A stretch of 64,000 bases of DNA from UBA2030 sp049969475 (GTDB lineage Bacteria > Bacteroidota > Bacteroidia > Bacteroidales > TTA-H9): positions 124,001-188,000 of the forward strand of contig JBMFOU010000001.1 of the NCBI GenBank assembly GCA_049969475.1, read 5' to 3'. Shown here piece by piece: positions 25,248 through 34,038 of the stretch. Each line of letters begins with the position of its first letter. Positions within the stretch are counted from its first letter, which is position 1. A program made the translations under genes and the position numbers. The notes beneath the pieces are model-generated. The model saw only the letters and a list, made by a program, of their open reading frames with translations. It ran no database searches and was not told where the DNA came from.

Positions 25248-27644
25248 TTAATCTCTGCCTTCGGTCTGAAAAGTTTTTTCCGATAGGGGTTCTTCCTCTT
25301 TTTCCTCGTCAAGAATTTCAAGCAGTGGTTCCTCAAAATCGGGTGTGGTAGCCAGCTTGTCGAGCCACATCAGCAAACTGGGTAAGAGGAGTAAATTGGA
25401 GAAGAGTGCTACTGCCAGAGTAAACGGAATAAGCAGTCCCATAGCCTGTGTGCCTCCAAAGCCAGAGAAGGCAAAGATTCCAAATCCAAAAAATAAAATG
25501 GCCGTGGAATAAATCATGCTGTAGCCTGCCTCACTCATCGAAGCAAGTACGCTTTTGCGGATATTGCGGTTGAAGAGTCGAAGATTGTGACGATACCGCG
25601 AGAGAAAATGGATGGTATTGTCTACCGAAATACCCAATGCTGCGCTGAAAATAAGGATGGTTGAGGGTTTGATGGGGATGCCGGCAAAGCCCATAAGCGC
25701 AGCAGTAAGTAATTGGGGAAGGAGGTTGGGCACCAGAGCGATGAGAATGATACGCCATGAAGTAAATAGTAAGGCCAGCAAAACGGTAATAACCACAAAG
25801 GCCAGTAAAAGGCTTTGATAAAGGTTTTTAACTAAATATCGGGTACCATGGGTAAAGACCACCGTTGAACCCGTTATATCCACTTTGTATTTCTCTGGGG
25901 GAAAAATGGAGTCAATCTTCTGTCTGAGTTGATGTTGGAGTTGTTCAATTTCAGGAGTGCTTAGGTTGGCCATTTGAAGGCTGATGCGGGTTTTAGAGAA
26001 AGCCGAGTCGGTAAAGGCCTTGAGAATAGGCCGCTTGCCCTCTTCGCGGGAAGGGAGGTAAGATAGCATGAATGCCATTTCGTAATCGGTAGGAAGGGCA
26101 TAAGCCCGAGGATCCCCGTTGTAAAAAGCCTGACGGGCATACTTATTCACATCGGCTATCGAAATCGATCGCGACAATTCGGGATAAGTGGCCAGTTTTC
26201 GTTGAACTTGCTCCAAGCGCCGCAGAAAAGGCTGACGCAACACCCCTTTGGGTTTGCGGGTGTCGACAATGATCTCAAGGGGCAGAACTCCCCGAAAATG
26301 ATGCTCGAAGAAAAGAACATCTTTATAAAGTTTATCGTTATGGGGAATATCGTCCACCACCCGGCCCGAGGTGGTTAGCCGTGTAATGCCCAGAAGTCCG
26401 GCTGCTATAAGGACAAACATGATCCCATACACTACTTTGCGCCGGAACTGAATAATATGAAGAACCCTAAGAATGATCCGTCCGCTAAACCCTTGTTCTA
26501 AATGAGCCAGGTGACGAGGCTGGGGCTCTGGTAGAAAGCTGTAAAAAGAGGGAATCAGGATGAGGGAAAGAACAAATATTGCCAGGACGTTGAGTGAAGC
26601 CACCAGACCAAATTCTACCAGTAGTTGATTACCGGTTATCATAAAGGCTCCAAATCCGGCTGCCGTGGTAAGATTAGTCAGAATGTTGGCTTTTCCGGTG
26701 CGAGCAATCACTCTCACCAGGGCTTTCACCTTGTTGCCATGTAGTTTAAACTCGGCATGAAAACGATTAAGTAAGAAAATACAATTTTCGACCCCGATGA
26801 TTATAAGTAGGGGCGGTATAAGTCCGGTAAGAATGGTGATTTTGTAACCCAGCAGTGAAATGGTGCCCAGAGCCCAAACCACGCTGATGCCCACGATAAT
26901 TAAGGGGAAAGCTACTGCTTTTTTACTTCTGAAAAAATAGAAAAGCAGAAGTGCGGAGATGAGCAGGGCGCCCAGTGAGAACCATAGCAATTCTTGCTGT
27001 ACCTTATGGGTGGTATGAGTTCGGATATAGGGCATGCCCGAAAGGTGTACCTCCAGATGGTTTTGTTCCCCAAATTGACGCAAACGGCTTTCCATTTGTT
27101 GGATAAGTGCTACCCTACCTTTGTTGTTAACCATTTCCGGTTGCAGGGTAATGGCCATTAAGATTATGCCTTCTTTAAAGTTGAAAAGCATGCCTTCATA
27201 AAACGGAAGGCTATGCAATTCTCTGCAAATTGAATCTGCTTCTTCATCATTACGAGGTGCCTGCAAGGGGAAAGCCGCAAAAGTAAATTTTCGTTTTAGG
27301 GTATCCTTTTTAAGAATAAAAACCCTAGCAGGCGACATTACGTCTTTAATTCCTTCAATTTCTGATATCTCGCGCGTGAGTTCGAAGATCCCCGCGAATG
27401 TTTTGTAGGTACAGATGCTGTCACCCTTAAATCCTGCATAAACAATAGAGCCGTCTTGCCCGAAGGTCCTCCTGAAATACTCATAGGTGCGGCTGACAGT
27501 GTCGGAAGCCGGGAGCATGCGGGCCATTTCGTACGACATCTTTACCCGGGTTGCCATGAACCCCATAAACAAGGTAATGAGGCCAATGGCAATCAGGTTA
27601 GCTACTCGGTTTCTGAGAATGTATCTGGAAAGTCGGAGCCACAT
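25248..27644 (-). CDS. RND/MMPL-family membrane exporter
   Basis: This 798-residue protein has two repeats, each with one membrane helix, a large extracytoplasmic loop (about residues 35-210 and 410-595) and five helices. Membrane clusters contain GALLISALLLFYFF and GLIPPLLIIIGVENCIFLL in the first half and GISVDNTIHFLSRY in the second. It is close in layout to the hydrophobe/sterol-sensing RND branch (HpnN/MMPL-like) rather than to three-part multidrug pumps, and no membrane-fusion or TolC gene is adjacent. The substrate is unknown; lipids are a reasonable guess. It follows the phosphofructokinase by 22 bp. Confidence 0.87.
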   Translation of the reverse strand: MWLRLSRYILRNRVANLIAIGLITLFMGFMATRVKMSYEMARMLPASDTVSRTYEYFRRTFGQDGSIVYAGFKGDSICTYKTFAGIFELTREISEIEGIKDVMSPARVFILKKDTLKRKFTFAAFPLQAPRNDEEADSICRELHSLPFYEGMLFNFKEGIILMAITLQPEMVNNKGRVALIQQMESRLRQFGEQNHLEVHLSGMPYIRTHTTHKVQQELLWFSLGALLISALLLFYFFRSKKAVAFPLIIVGISVVWALGTISLLGYKITILTGLIPPLLIIIGVENCIFLLNRFHAEFKLHGNKVKALVRVIARTGKANILTNLTTAAGFGAFMITGNQLLVEFGLVASLNVLAIFVLSLILIPSFYSFLPEPQPRHLAHLEQGFSGRIILRVLHIIQFRRKVVYGIMFVLIAAGLLGITRLTTSGRVVDDIPHNDKLYKDVLFFEHHFRGVLPLEIIVDTRKPKGVLRQPFLRRLEQVQRKLATYPELSRSISIADVNKYARQAFYNGDPRAYALPTDYEMAFMLSYLPSREEGKRPILKAFTDSAFSKTRISLQMANLSTPEIEQLQHQLRQKIDSIFPPEKYKVDITGSTVVFTHGTRYLVKNLYQSLLLAFVVITVLLALLFTSWRIILIALVPNLLPQLLTAALMGFAGIPIKPSTILIFSAALGISVDNTIHFLSRYRHNLRLFNRNIRKSVLASMSEAGYSMIYSTAILFFGFGIFAFSGFGGTQAMGLLIPFTLAVALFSNLLLLPSLLMWLDKLATTPDFEEPLLEILDEEKEEEPLSEKTFQTEGRD

Positions 27645-27666
27645 GGTTATTGTTGCCTACGATTGT

Positions 27667-28884
27667 CTACCAATTAAGGATTTTTTTGAAATCGTAAGCT
27701 TCGGGGTCGGGCAGGTATTTGCGGGCCGCTTCGTAGTCTTCGGGCTCGATATACTGAGTATTCCATTCGAAAACCATTCGGGCCTTTTCCGATTCAATGT
27801 TTACCAGCCTGGGTTTTACTTTGCCCTTTTCGTCGGCTACATCTTTCAGAAATAGCGGAGCAATATCTCCTTTGTGGTCGGAAGTGACCATACATCCACT
27901 GTAACCCTGATCGAAGAGCTTTTTAACTCCTATGCCAAGCAGGTTGCAATACATCAGGTCGAAGCCAATGGGGCGCACGCAGCGGAGCTCATAGCCCAAT
28001 TCTACTGGTCGGCTTTTGATGGAGATGCCCAGCTCTTTTAACCTTTGTTGTACTAAAACATTGAAGATGTGGGCTTTGCTTACATTTCCCAGTTCTGGAT
28101 GCCCGTGCTCATCAAAGGTAAAGTTGATGCCCGTTCCCAAAATTTCTTCTTCAGGTAAAAAGTGGAAAACTCCTTCACTGATGATGGCAGCTCCGTAAGA
28201 AATACCCAAAACCTTTCGTTTAATCATAGCACTGATAATCAGTCGTATGATTTTATCAATGGTAATTGGGGTTTTATTAAACATTTCGGGGATCACAATC
28301 ATGGGATAGTGGCAGGAGGCTCCGATGCCAAAGGCTAGATGCCCAGCCTCGCGGCCCATGGCTGAAACTATAAACCAGTTACCCGAAGTACGGGCATCTT
28401 CATACACCGTAGTAGCAATACGCACCCCTTCTTCCTTTGCAGAATAATAGCCGAATGTGGGCTGTCCTTCAGGTAAGGGTAGGTCGTTGTCGATTGTTTT
28501 GGGAACATGTATGTTCTTAACATCCACCTGGTTTTTCTGCAAGTAGGCTGAGATTCGGTTGGCTGTTGAGGCGGTATCGTCCCCACCAATAGTAACCAGC
28601 AATTTTACATTGTTTTCTATGAAAAAGTTTGTGTTAAACTCTTCGTCTTTGGGTTTATAGCGGCTCATTTGCAGAAATGAACCTCCGGTTTTGTAGATAT
28701 TATCGGCCAGGGTAAAGTCGATGTCCACAATGTTGGGCTTGGTGCTGAAAAGGGTCTTATAACCCTCGTGCATTCCAATCACCCTATACCCTGCTTTCAG
28801 AAAAACTTTGCAAACAGTTCCAATTACTGTATTAATACCGGGAGCTGGACCTCCTCCTGCCAGGATTACTATGGATTCTTTCAT
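27667..28884 (-). CDS. pfp: pyrophosphate-type 6-phosphofructokinase
   Basis: This 405-residue glycolytic enzyme has the phosphofructokinase start GGGPAPGIN, then GGDD at residues 100-103 and PKTIDNDLP at 128-136. The second aspartate of GGDD, in place of the glycine of ATP enzymes, and the lysine of PKTIDND are the known marks of PPi-dependent enzymes. MGREAGHLAFG follows as expected. It would phosphorylate fructose 6-phosphate reversibly with pyrophosphate. It heads a run of four minus-strand genes with short gaps (RND exporter, rfbA, prenyl synthetase), whose functional link is unclear. Confidence 0.9.
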   Translation of the reverse strand: MKESIVILAGGGPAPGINTVIGTVCKVFLKAGYRVIGMHEGYKTLFSTKPNIVDIDFTLADNIYKTGGSFLQMSRYKPKDEEFNTNFFIENNVKLLVTIGGDDTASTANRISAYLQKNQVDVKNIHVPKTIDNDLPLPEGQPTFGYYSAKEEGVRIATTVYEDARTSGNWFIVSAMGREAGHLAFGIGASCHYPMIVIPEMFNKTPITIDKIIRLIISAMIKRKVLGISYGAAIISEGVFHFLPEEEILGTGINFTFDEHGHPELGNVSKAHIFNVLVQQRLKELGISIKSRPVELGYELRCVRPIGFDLMYCNLLGIGVKKLFDQGYSGCMVTSDHKGDIAPLFLKDVADEKGKVKPRLVNIESEKARMVFEWNTQYIEPEDYEAARKYLPDPEAYDFKKILNW

Positions 28885-28913
28885 GCTGTTGGAATATTGG
28901 GTTGGTTGAAGAA

Positions 28914-29414
28914 TTATCCTTTTTGATTATCGTATTTCAACACCTCTTCACTGAGATAAACTAGCTCGATACCAGCCTGAGTAAACATTTCCTCGCTTTC
29001 CTGACCAGCGTGGTATTTTTTTTCGCAAACCACTCTGCGGATTCCGGCGGTTATCAGTAGCATGGCACAGGTACGACAGGGGGTCATGCGGACGTAAATT
29101 GTGGCTCCCTCGAGGGCAATGCCTCTGCGTGCGGCCTGAGCTATGGCATTTTGCTCGGCATGCACCGTGCGCATGCAATGGTTGGTTACACTGCCGTCTT
29201 CATGGATGACTTTTTTAAACAGATGCCCAACCTCGTCGCAGTGGGGAAACCCCGGAGGAGATCCCACATAGCCAGTAACCAATATTTGTTTGTCGCGCAC
29301 AATCACACAACCTGCTCTGCCCCTATCGCAGGTAGCCCTTTTGGCTACCGTATGGGCAATCTCCATAAAGTATTCGTCCCAACTGGGACGTTGATATTTG
29401 TTGTTTCCTTCCAT
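28914..29414 (-). CDS. dCMP deaminase family protein
   Basis: This 166-residue zinc deaminase supplies dUMP for dTTP synthesis. Zinc ligands are His85 in HAEQNAI (with catalytic Glu87) and Cys113/Cys116 in TPCRTCAM. The N-terminal region has AKRATCDRGRAGCVIV, typical of dCMP deaminases (ComEB-like) rather than of cytidine or tRNA deaminases. The gene starts 4 bp after the gldF stop, so the two form one transcript. Confidence 0.9.
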   Translation of the reverse strand: MEGNNKYQRPSWDEYFMEIAHTVAKRATCDRGRAGCVIVRDKQILVTGYVGSPPGFPHCDEVGHLFKKVIHEDGSVTNHCMRTVHAEQNAIAQAARRGIALEGATIYVRMTPCRTCAMLLITAGIRRVVCEKKYHAGQESEEMFTQAGIELVYLSEEVLKYDNQKG

Positions 29415-29418
29415 AGGC

Positions 29419-30153
29419 TTATTTCCATTTACGGTGCCCTAACACAAAGTGCGTCAACATAATAAATAGTGTGATGACACTTAGAAAGTATAAAATGTCC
29501 CGCGTATCAATTACGCCGCGGCTCATAGATGCGTAATGTGAGTTGATTCCCAGCGACTTGATAAATAGGTCAACCTTGCCGAAGAAGGAGAGGCTGTAAA
29601 TAAATTCAAATCCGAGATACACAAAGGCAGATATACCGGCTCCAGTAATGAAAGCCACAATCTGATTGTCGGTGAGGCTGGAAGCAAAGATACCTATGGC
29701 CGCAAAACTTGCTCCCAGAAACAGCAAGCCAATGTATGACCCCCAAATAGCTCCTGTGTCGAGGTTGCCTTTAGGTAAACCCAACTGATAGACTGTGAAA
29801 TAATAGACAAGCGTTGGCAATAAGGCAAATACAACCAGCATTACGGCAGCAAAGTATTTAGCAAGAATAATCTGTAAGTCCGTCAGGGGTTTGGTGAAGA
29901 GGGTCTCAATGGTTCCATAGCTCCGCTCATCGGCAAACGAACGCATGGTAATGGCGGGAATGAGGAAAAGGAATACAAACGGAGCCAGCATAAATAAGCC
30001 ATCTAGATTGGCATATCCAAAGTCGAGAATATTAAAATCGAGTGGGAAAACCCAGAGAAATAGCCCGTTAACTACCAGAAAAACCACCAGTACTACATAT
30101 CCGATTACAGAGTTGAGAAAAGCGTTGATTTCCTTAAGCAGGAGTGTGAACAT
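29419..30153 (-). CDS. gldF: GldF, ABC transporter permease subunit of gliding machinery
   Basis: This 244-residue permease has six hydrophobic segments and the GldF hallmarks FTLLLKEINAFLNSVIGY at the start, the FLFLIPAITMRSFADERSYG motif and TLFTKPLTDLQI. GldF with GldG and the ATPase GldA is required for gliding in Flavobacterium; many non-gliding Bacteroidota also have it. The ATG at 30153 is chosen because the in-frame TTG at 30183 falls inside a -7 promoter box. gldG, usually immediately downstream, is absent here and is replaced by dCMP deaminase; a lone ABC ATPase occurs at 62055. Confidence 0.88.
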   Translation of the reverse strand: MFTLLLKEINAFLNSVIGYVVLVVFLVVNGLFLWVFPLDFNILDFGYANLDGLFMLAPFVFLFLIPAITMRSFADERSYGTIETLFTKPLTDLQIILAKYFAAVMLVVFALLPTLVYYFTVYQLGLPKGNLDTGAIWGSYIGLLFLGASFAAIGIFASSLTDNQIVAFITGAGISAFVYLGFEFIYSLSFFGKVDLFIKSLGINSHYASMSRGVIDTRDILYFLSVITLFIMLTHFVLGHRKWK

Positions 30154-30180
30154 TGATCCTATGGCTTTAAAAAGTTGGGG

Positions 30181-30188
30181 CAAAAATA
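30181..30188 (-). promoter_or_regulatory. -7 box for gldF
   Basis: On the minus strand TATTTTTG fits TAnnTTTG, 27 bp upstream of the chosen ATG. Confidence 0.5.
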
Positions 30189-30296
30189 CGTTTTTTGTCT
30201 GGAGCCTGATGATGGGGTTTGTTTCTGATTATGAAACATAACGCAGTTTAAGCTGTCAATGGCAAAATAGGACAAAGGACACCTGATTATTTCCGC

Positions 30297-30304
30297 TAAC
30301 TTTG
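30297..30304 (+). promoter_or_regulatory. -7 box for cinA
   Basis: TAACTTTG fits TAnnTTTG, 23 bp upstream of the ATG at 30328. Confidence 0.5.
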
Positions 30305-30327
30305 TCTACAAAAGAAACCATGCAAAG

Positions 30328-31563
30328 ATGAAAGCTTCCATTGTTACTATAGGTGATGAAATTCTTATAGGCCAGATTGTGAATACCAATTCAGCCTGGA
30401 TTGCAAGTCGGCTTAATGCCATTGGCATACAGGTTCAACGCATGCTTAGCATCTCTGACAACGCTGAGGAAATCCGTCGTTGTTTGGATCAGGAATTTCA
30501 ATCTGTAGATTTGATTATAACCACCGGTGGCCTGGGGCCTACCAGCGATGATATTACCAAGCCGACACTGGCTGAGTATTTTGGCACACGCCTGGTTTTC
30601 AATTCGGATGCCTTTCGCGATGTGGAAGCCTTCTTTGCCGCCCGGGGTTTACCGCTTACCGAAGCCAACCGGCAGCAAGCTATGCTTCCCGAAAATGCCC
30701 TGAGTCTTCCCAACCCTGAGGGAACGGCCCGTGGCATGTGGTTTACCGCCAATAACAAACACCTTATTGCTTTACCTGGTGTGCCTTTTGAAATGGAGGC
30801 GATCATGGAAAACGAGGTGCTTCCTGTGCTCGAAAAAATGAATGCCGGCCATTTTGTGGTGCATCGTACTCTTATGACCGCCGGTATCGGCGAATCGTTC
30901 CTTGCCCAGTTAATCAGCGATTGGGAAAACAGTCTTCCGCCGCATATTAAACTGGCTTATTTGCCATCCCCCGGGGTGGTCAGGCTGCGGTTGAGTGCCA
31001 CGGGCAACGATGAGCAAAGACTTAAAGAAGAAATTCAAAATCGCATCGAGCATCTTCAAAAGTTAATACCAGAGTACATCTTCAGTTTTGAAGACGAGCC
31101 TCTGCCCAAGGCCATCGGCAGAATGCTGCTGGAGAAAAAGGCCACGCTCTGCACAGCCGAGAGCTGCACGGGCGGCTACATAGCCCATTTAATTACCTCT
31201 GTTCCTGGAAGCTCGCAGTATTACAAGGGAAGCATCATTGCTTATGCCAATGAGGTTAAAGAAAAGATTCTGGGGGTGAATACCGACACCCTGGCCCGGT
31301 ACGGGGCTGTAAGCCGTGAAGTGGTTGAAGCTATGGCATTGGGCGCCAAAAATTTACTTGGTGCCGATTACGCCATTGCTGTGAGTGGTATTGCCGGCCC
31401 CGACGGAGGGACGGAACAGAAACCTGTCGGGCTCACCTGGATTGCAGTGGCATCTCCCCAAGGGGTGCTTGCTCAGGAGTTTCGCTTTGGAAATCGTCGG
31501 GAACGCAACATTCAGCGAGCGGCTGTAGCTGCTTTGAATGAGCTTCGAAAAGTTGTTCAATGA
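30328..31563 (+). CDS. cinA: CinA family protein (NMN deamidase / ADP-ribose pyrophosphatase)
   Basis: This 411-residue protein has an N-terminal MoCF-like domain (ASIVTIGDEILIGQIVNTNS, TTGGLGPTSDDITKP, ALPGVPFEM) and a C-terminal CinA amidohydrolase domain (CTAESCTGGYIAHLITSVPG, AVSGIAGPDGGTEQKPVG). The C-terminal domain deamidates nicotinamide mononucleotide in pyridine nucleotide recycling. This is the usual full-length two-domain form. A closely spaced ATG at 30320 is out of frame. It is transcribed divergently from gldF. Confidence 0.93.
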   Translation: MKASIVTIGDEILIGQIVNTNSAWIASRLNAIGIQVQRMLSISDNAEEIRRCLDQEFQSVDLIITTGGLGPTSDDITKPTLAEYFGTRLVFNSDAFRDVEAFFAARGLPLTEANRQQAMLPENALSLPNPEGTARGMWFTANNKHLIALPGVPFEMEAIMENEVLPVLEKMNAGHFVVHRTLMTAGIGESFLAQLISDWENSLPPHIKLAYLPSPGVVRLRLSATGNDEQRLKEEIQNRIEHLQKLIPEYIFSFEDEPLPKAIGRMLLEKKATLCTAESCTGGYIAHLITSVPGSSQYYKGSIIAYANEVKEKILGVNTDTLARYGAVSREVVEAMALGAKNLLGADYAIAVSGIAGPDGGTEQKPVGLTWIAVASPQGVLAQEFRFGNRRERNIQRAAVAALNELRKVVQ

Positions 31564-31638
31564 ATATCAAATCGCTCTCTAACAAAAATTTATTGGGATC
31601 TTGTCATAGCCCACCAGCCATTTTCCTAATTCTTTGTT

Positions 31639-31646
31639 TATTTTTG
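31639..31646 (+). promoter_or_regulatory. -7 box for the GGGP synthase-family gene
   Basis: TATTTTTG fits TAnnTTTG, 26 bp upstream of the ATG at 31673. The longer frame starting at 31634 would begin upstream of the box, which supports the shorter start. Confidence 0.5.
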
Positions 31647-31672
31647 CTTCTCAATTATTTTTATTGCCTTTA

Positions 31673-32416
31673 ATGCCGGTTTATCAGCAAATTTTTGAAA
31701 CCCATCAAAAGGGCATCAAGCAGTTGGCTGTGTTGATTGACCCTGAGCAACAGCGTAAGGACGATTTTAAGAAAATCGTTCAGATGGCCAATGATGCCGG
31801 TGCCCATTATATTTTTGTGGGTGGAAGTCTTCTTGCAGCTGACGTTATTAGCGATTGTATTAAGGTGGTAAGGCAGAATACTGCTTTGCCCGTGGTATTG
31901 TTTCCAGGAAGTCCACTACAAATTCACCCCGGGGCTGATGCTATTCTTTTGCTTTCCCTTATCTCAGGTCGGAATCCGGAATTGCTTATAGGCCAGCATG
32001 TAATTGCAGCCCCTTATCTGCGCCAAAGTGGACTAGAGATTATTTCTACTGGTTATATGATTGTAGGACATGAGAACTATACAACCGCTCAGTATATAAG
32101 CAATACCCTGCCTATTCCCTCCAATAAACCGGAAATAGCGGCTTGCACGGCTATGGCCGGCGAAATGCTTGGTTTAAAACTAATTTACATGGATGCTGGG
32201 AGTGGTGCACCTCATCCAGTGAACCCGGAAATGATCAGGGGAGTAAAAGCATCAGTAAGCATTCCGTTGATTGTAGGTGGAGGAATTAATACACCGGAAA
32301 AAGCCTTAGCAGCTGCCCAGGCCGGTGCCGACCTGCTGGTTATTGGCAATGCCCTGGAAAAAGATCCAGCTCTGATACACGAAATCATCAAAGCTGTAAA
32401 GCGCCTTGATTCCTAA
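31673..32416 (+). CDS. geranylgeranylglyceryl phosphate synthase family protein
   Basis: This 247-residue TIM-barrel enzyme belongs to the PcrB/GGGP synthase family, group II. The motifs are LAVLIDPEQQ near the N-terminus, FVGGSLL, VLFPGSPLQI, LIYMDAGSGAP and the phosphate-binding VGGGINTPEKA then GADLLVIGNALE. The family joins a prenyl diphosphate to sn-glycerol 1-phosphate to form an ether bond. In Bacteroidota the physiological product is poorly known. The ATG at 31673 starts at the conserved N-terminus; the upstream extension from 31634 is out of keeping with the family. Confidence 0.88.
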   Translation: MPVYQQIFETHQKGIKQLAVLIDPEQQRKDDFKKIVQMANDAGAHYIFVGGSLLAADVISDCIKVVRQNTALPVVLFPGSPLQIHPGADAILLLSLISGRNPELLIGQHVIAAPYLRQSGLEIISTGYMIVGHENYTTAQYISNTLPIPSNKPEIAACTAMAGEMLGLKLIYMDAGSGAPHPVNPEMIRGVKASVSIPLIVGGGINTPEKALAAAQAGADLLVIGNALEKDPALIHEIIKAVKRLDS

Positions 32417-32511
32417 ATTATTGGGGAAAGTTCAGAACAGGATTTTTGGGAACCAAAGAGTATGAAGAATTTTCTAAACCTTTTATTTTTTTACCAGTAA
32501 GAAAAATCAGG

Positions 32512-32519
32512 TATATTTG
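32512..32519 (+). promoter_or_regulatory. -7 box upstream of the permease leader
   Basis: TATATTTG fits TAnnTTTG. It lies 189 bp before the permease ATG, and the first terminator begins 64 bp downstream. Confidence 0.5.
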
Positions 32520-32583
32520 CCTCCCGGGAAATTTTCCGGCATGCTCAGAAAAAACCTTCTAACCAATTTCCATAATTATGTCC

Positions 32584-32607
32584 AACCCGGTCATGCCGGG
32601 TTTTTTT
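32584..32607 (+). terminator. first tandem terminator in the permease leader
   Basis: The 7-bp stem AACCCGG/CCGGGTT has a 5-nt loop TCATG and is followed by a run of seven T (32601-32607). Confidence 0.85.
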
Positions 32608-32619
32608 ATGAAACAAGCC

Positions 32620-32652
32620 AAGCTGCAGCTTTTACTTACTGCAGCTTTTTTT
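32620..32652 (+). terminator. second tandem terminator in the permease leader
   Basis: The perfect 9-bp stem AAGCTGCAG/CTGCAGCTT has a 10-nt loop and is followed by seven T. It ends 55 bp before the permease ATG. Confidence 0.85.
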
Positions 32653-32707
32653 GTGCCCACGTGCAAAGCTTTAAATCATATTTCAAATTTTAGTAAAAAC
32701 CCACCCA

Positions 32708-33973
32708 ATGAAAAGAAGAGTCATAGAAATTGAAGAGCGTCTGCCGTTGGCCCAAAGCCTTCCGCTTAGTTTTCAGCATCTGACTGCCATGTTTGGGGCT
32801 ACTATCCTGGTACCTATTCTGCTTGGCATCGATCCGGCTATTGCATTGCTGATGAATGGAATTGGAACTTTGCTGTATAGCTGGATTACCAGAGGAGGCA
32901 TTCCTGCTTATCTGGGCTCCAGTTTTGCATTTATCTCCCCGGTTTTACTCCTTATTTCCTCTCATGGAGGGGTGAGCCACGCCCAAGCGGGATTTATATT
33001 TTTTGGATTGTTTTTTATTGTGATGTCTGGGGTAGTACTAAAATGGGGTGTGAACTGGATAGATGTAGTGATGCCGCCGGCGGTGATGGGTGCTGTTGTG
33101 GCCATTATTGGTCTGGAGCTGGCACCTGTGGCTGCTCAGCAAGCTGGTTTGATGCCGGCAGCCGACGCTCCCTCTGATGGACGTGTGCTTGTGGTTTCAA
33201 TGTTTACTCTTGTTGTTGGGGTGATCGCTTCCCTCTTCTTTAAGGGTTTTCTGCGGGTAATTCCTGTTCTGGTAGCTGTAGTGGCGGGTTATCTGCTGGC
33301 ATTATGGATGGGATTGGTAGATACGGAGTCTATCCGCGACGCGGCCTGGTTGGCCCTGCCCCGTTTTCACCGCCCAGTATACGATCCTCAGGCCATTATT
33401 ATCATAGCACCGGCTTGTATCGTAGTGTTAGCTGAACACATCAGTCACTTATTAGTAACCGCTAAGATTACCGGTCGCGACCTGATGAAAAAGCCGGGCT
33501 TGCACATGTCGCTTCTAGGCGATGGCATTTCAAATGTTATTTCTGGCTTTACGGGCTCACCTCCCAATACAACCTATGGCGAGAACATTGGTGTGATGGC
33601 CATTACCCGGGTTTATTCCGTGAGTGTGATTCGCGGAGCAGCCATACTGGCTATTCTGTTTTCGTTGGTAGGTAAAGTATCGGCTGCCATTTCTACTATT
33701 CCTCAGGCCGTAGTGGGTGGAATTACGCTTTTGCTCTACGGTGTCATAGCAGTTCAGGGCTTGCGGATTTTTGTTGAGCAGCAGGTCGATTTCAGTAAAA
33801 ACAGAAATATGGTCCTGGGAGCCCTTACTTTTGTGGCTGGTGTTAGTGGAGCTTCAATACAGATTGGTGTTGTTCAATTCAAAGGAATGGCTCTGGCAGC
33901 CGCAGTGGGTATGGGTCTTTCCCTGGCGCTGTGGCTAATCAGTAGAATATCTGGCGTCGAATTAAATGAGTGA
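32708..33973 (+). CDS. uraA: uracil/xanthine permease (NCS2 family)
   Basis: This 421-residue inner-membrane symporter has about 12-14 hydrophobic segments and the NCS2 patterns QHLTAMFGATILVPILLGI near the N-terminus, PAYLGSSFAFISPV, the carboxylate motif VLAEHISH, and the signature GDGISNVISGFTGSPPNTTYGENIG. These features fit the uracil branch (UraA) best. It imports a nucleobase with protons. The start ATG at 32708 leads straight into the conserved N-terminus. The 290-bp upstream gap carries a promoter box and two terminators, so expression is probably regulated at the level of transcript elongation. Confidence 0.9.
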   Translation: MKRRVIEIEERLPLAQSLPLSFQHLTAMFGATILVPILLGIDPAIALLMNGIGTLLYSWITRGGIPAYLGSSFAFISPVLLLISSHGGVSHAQAGFIFFGLFFIVMSGVVLKWGVNWIDVVMPPAVMGAVVAIIGLELAPVAAQQAGLMPAADAPSDGRVLVVSMFTLVVGVIASLFFKGFLRVIPVLVAVVAGYLLALWMGLVDTESIRDAAWLALPRFHRPVYDPQAIIIIAPACIVVLAEHISHLLVTAKITGRDLMKKPGLHMSLLGDGISNVISGFTGSPPNTTYGENIGVMAITRVYSVSVIRGAAILAILFSLVGKVSAAISTIPQAVVGGITLLLYGVIAVQGLRIFVEQQVDFSKNRNMVLGALTFVAGVSGASIQIGVVQFKGMALAAAVGMGLSLALWLISRISGVELNE

Positions 33974-33984
33974 TGGCCTAAACA

Positions 33985-34022
33985 AAAAAAACGCAGTCCG
34001 GATAGTCCGGGCTGCGTTTTAA
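33985..34022. terminator. bidirectional terminator between the permease gene and mdh
   Basis: The arms AAAACGCAG (33988-33996) and CTGCGTTTT (34012-34020) pair perfectly, and an inner CCGG/CCGG pair lies above them. A and T runs on each side serve both converging genes. Confidence 0.85.
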
Positions 34023-34038
34023 TATTATTGAGGTAGAT

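Larger units (their letters stand above)
32524..32652 (+). promoter_or_regulatory. candidate attenuator / structured leader of the permease gene
   Basis: Three structures are visible. A 6-bp hairpin (32524-32529 with 32534-32539, AATT loop) comes first. A segment CCGGCATG (32536-32543) is exactly complementary to CATGCCGG (32592-32599), which forms the loop and 3' arm of the first terminator. Two strong tandem terminators follow. Pairing of the upstream segment would break the first terminator, so the layout is that of a transcription attenuator. A pyrimidine- or purine-responsive role is suggested only by the downstream permease. An alternative is a short stand-alone RNA of about 80 nt ending at 32607. 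Confidence 0.5.

Noticed and set aside
32541..32693. A 50-codon open frame from an ATG through both terminators of the permease leader
   Set aside because: Its bases are dictated by the two hairpins, it has no clear ribosome binding site and the product has no recognisable features; a leader peptide is possible but unsupported.
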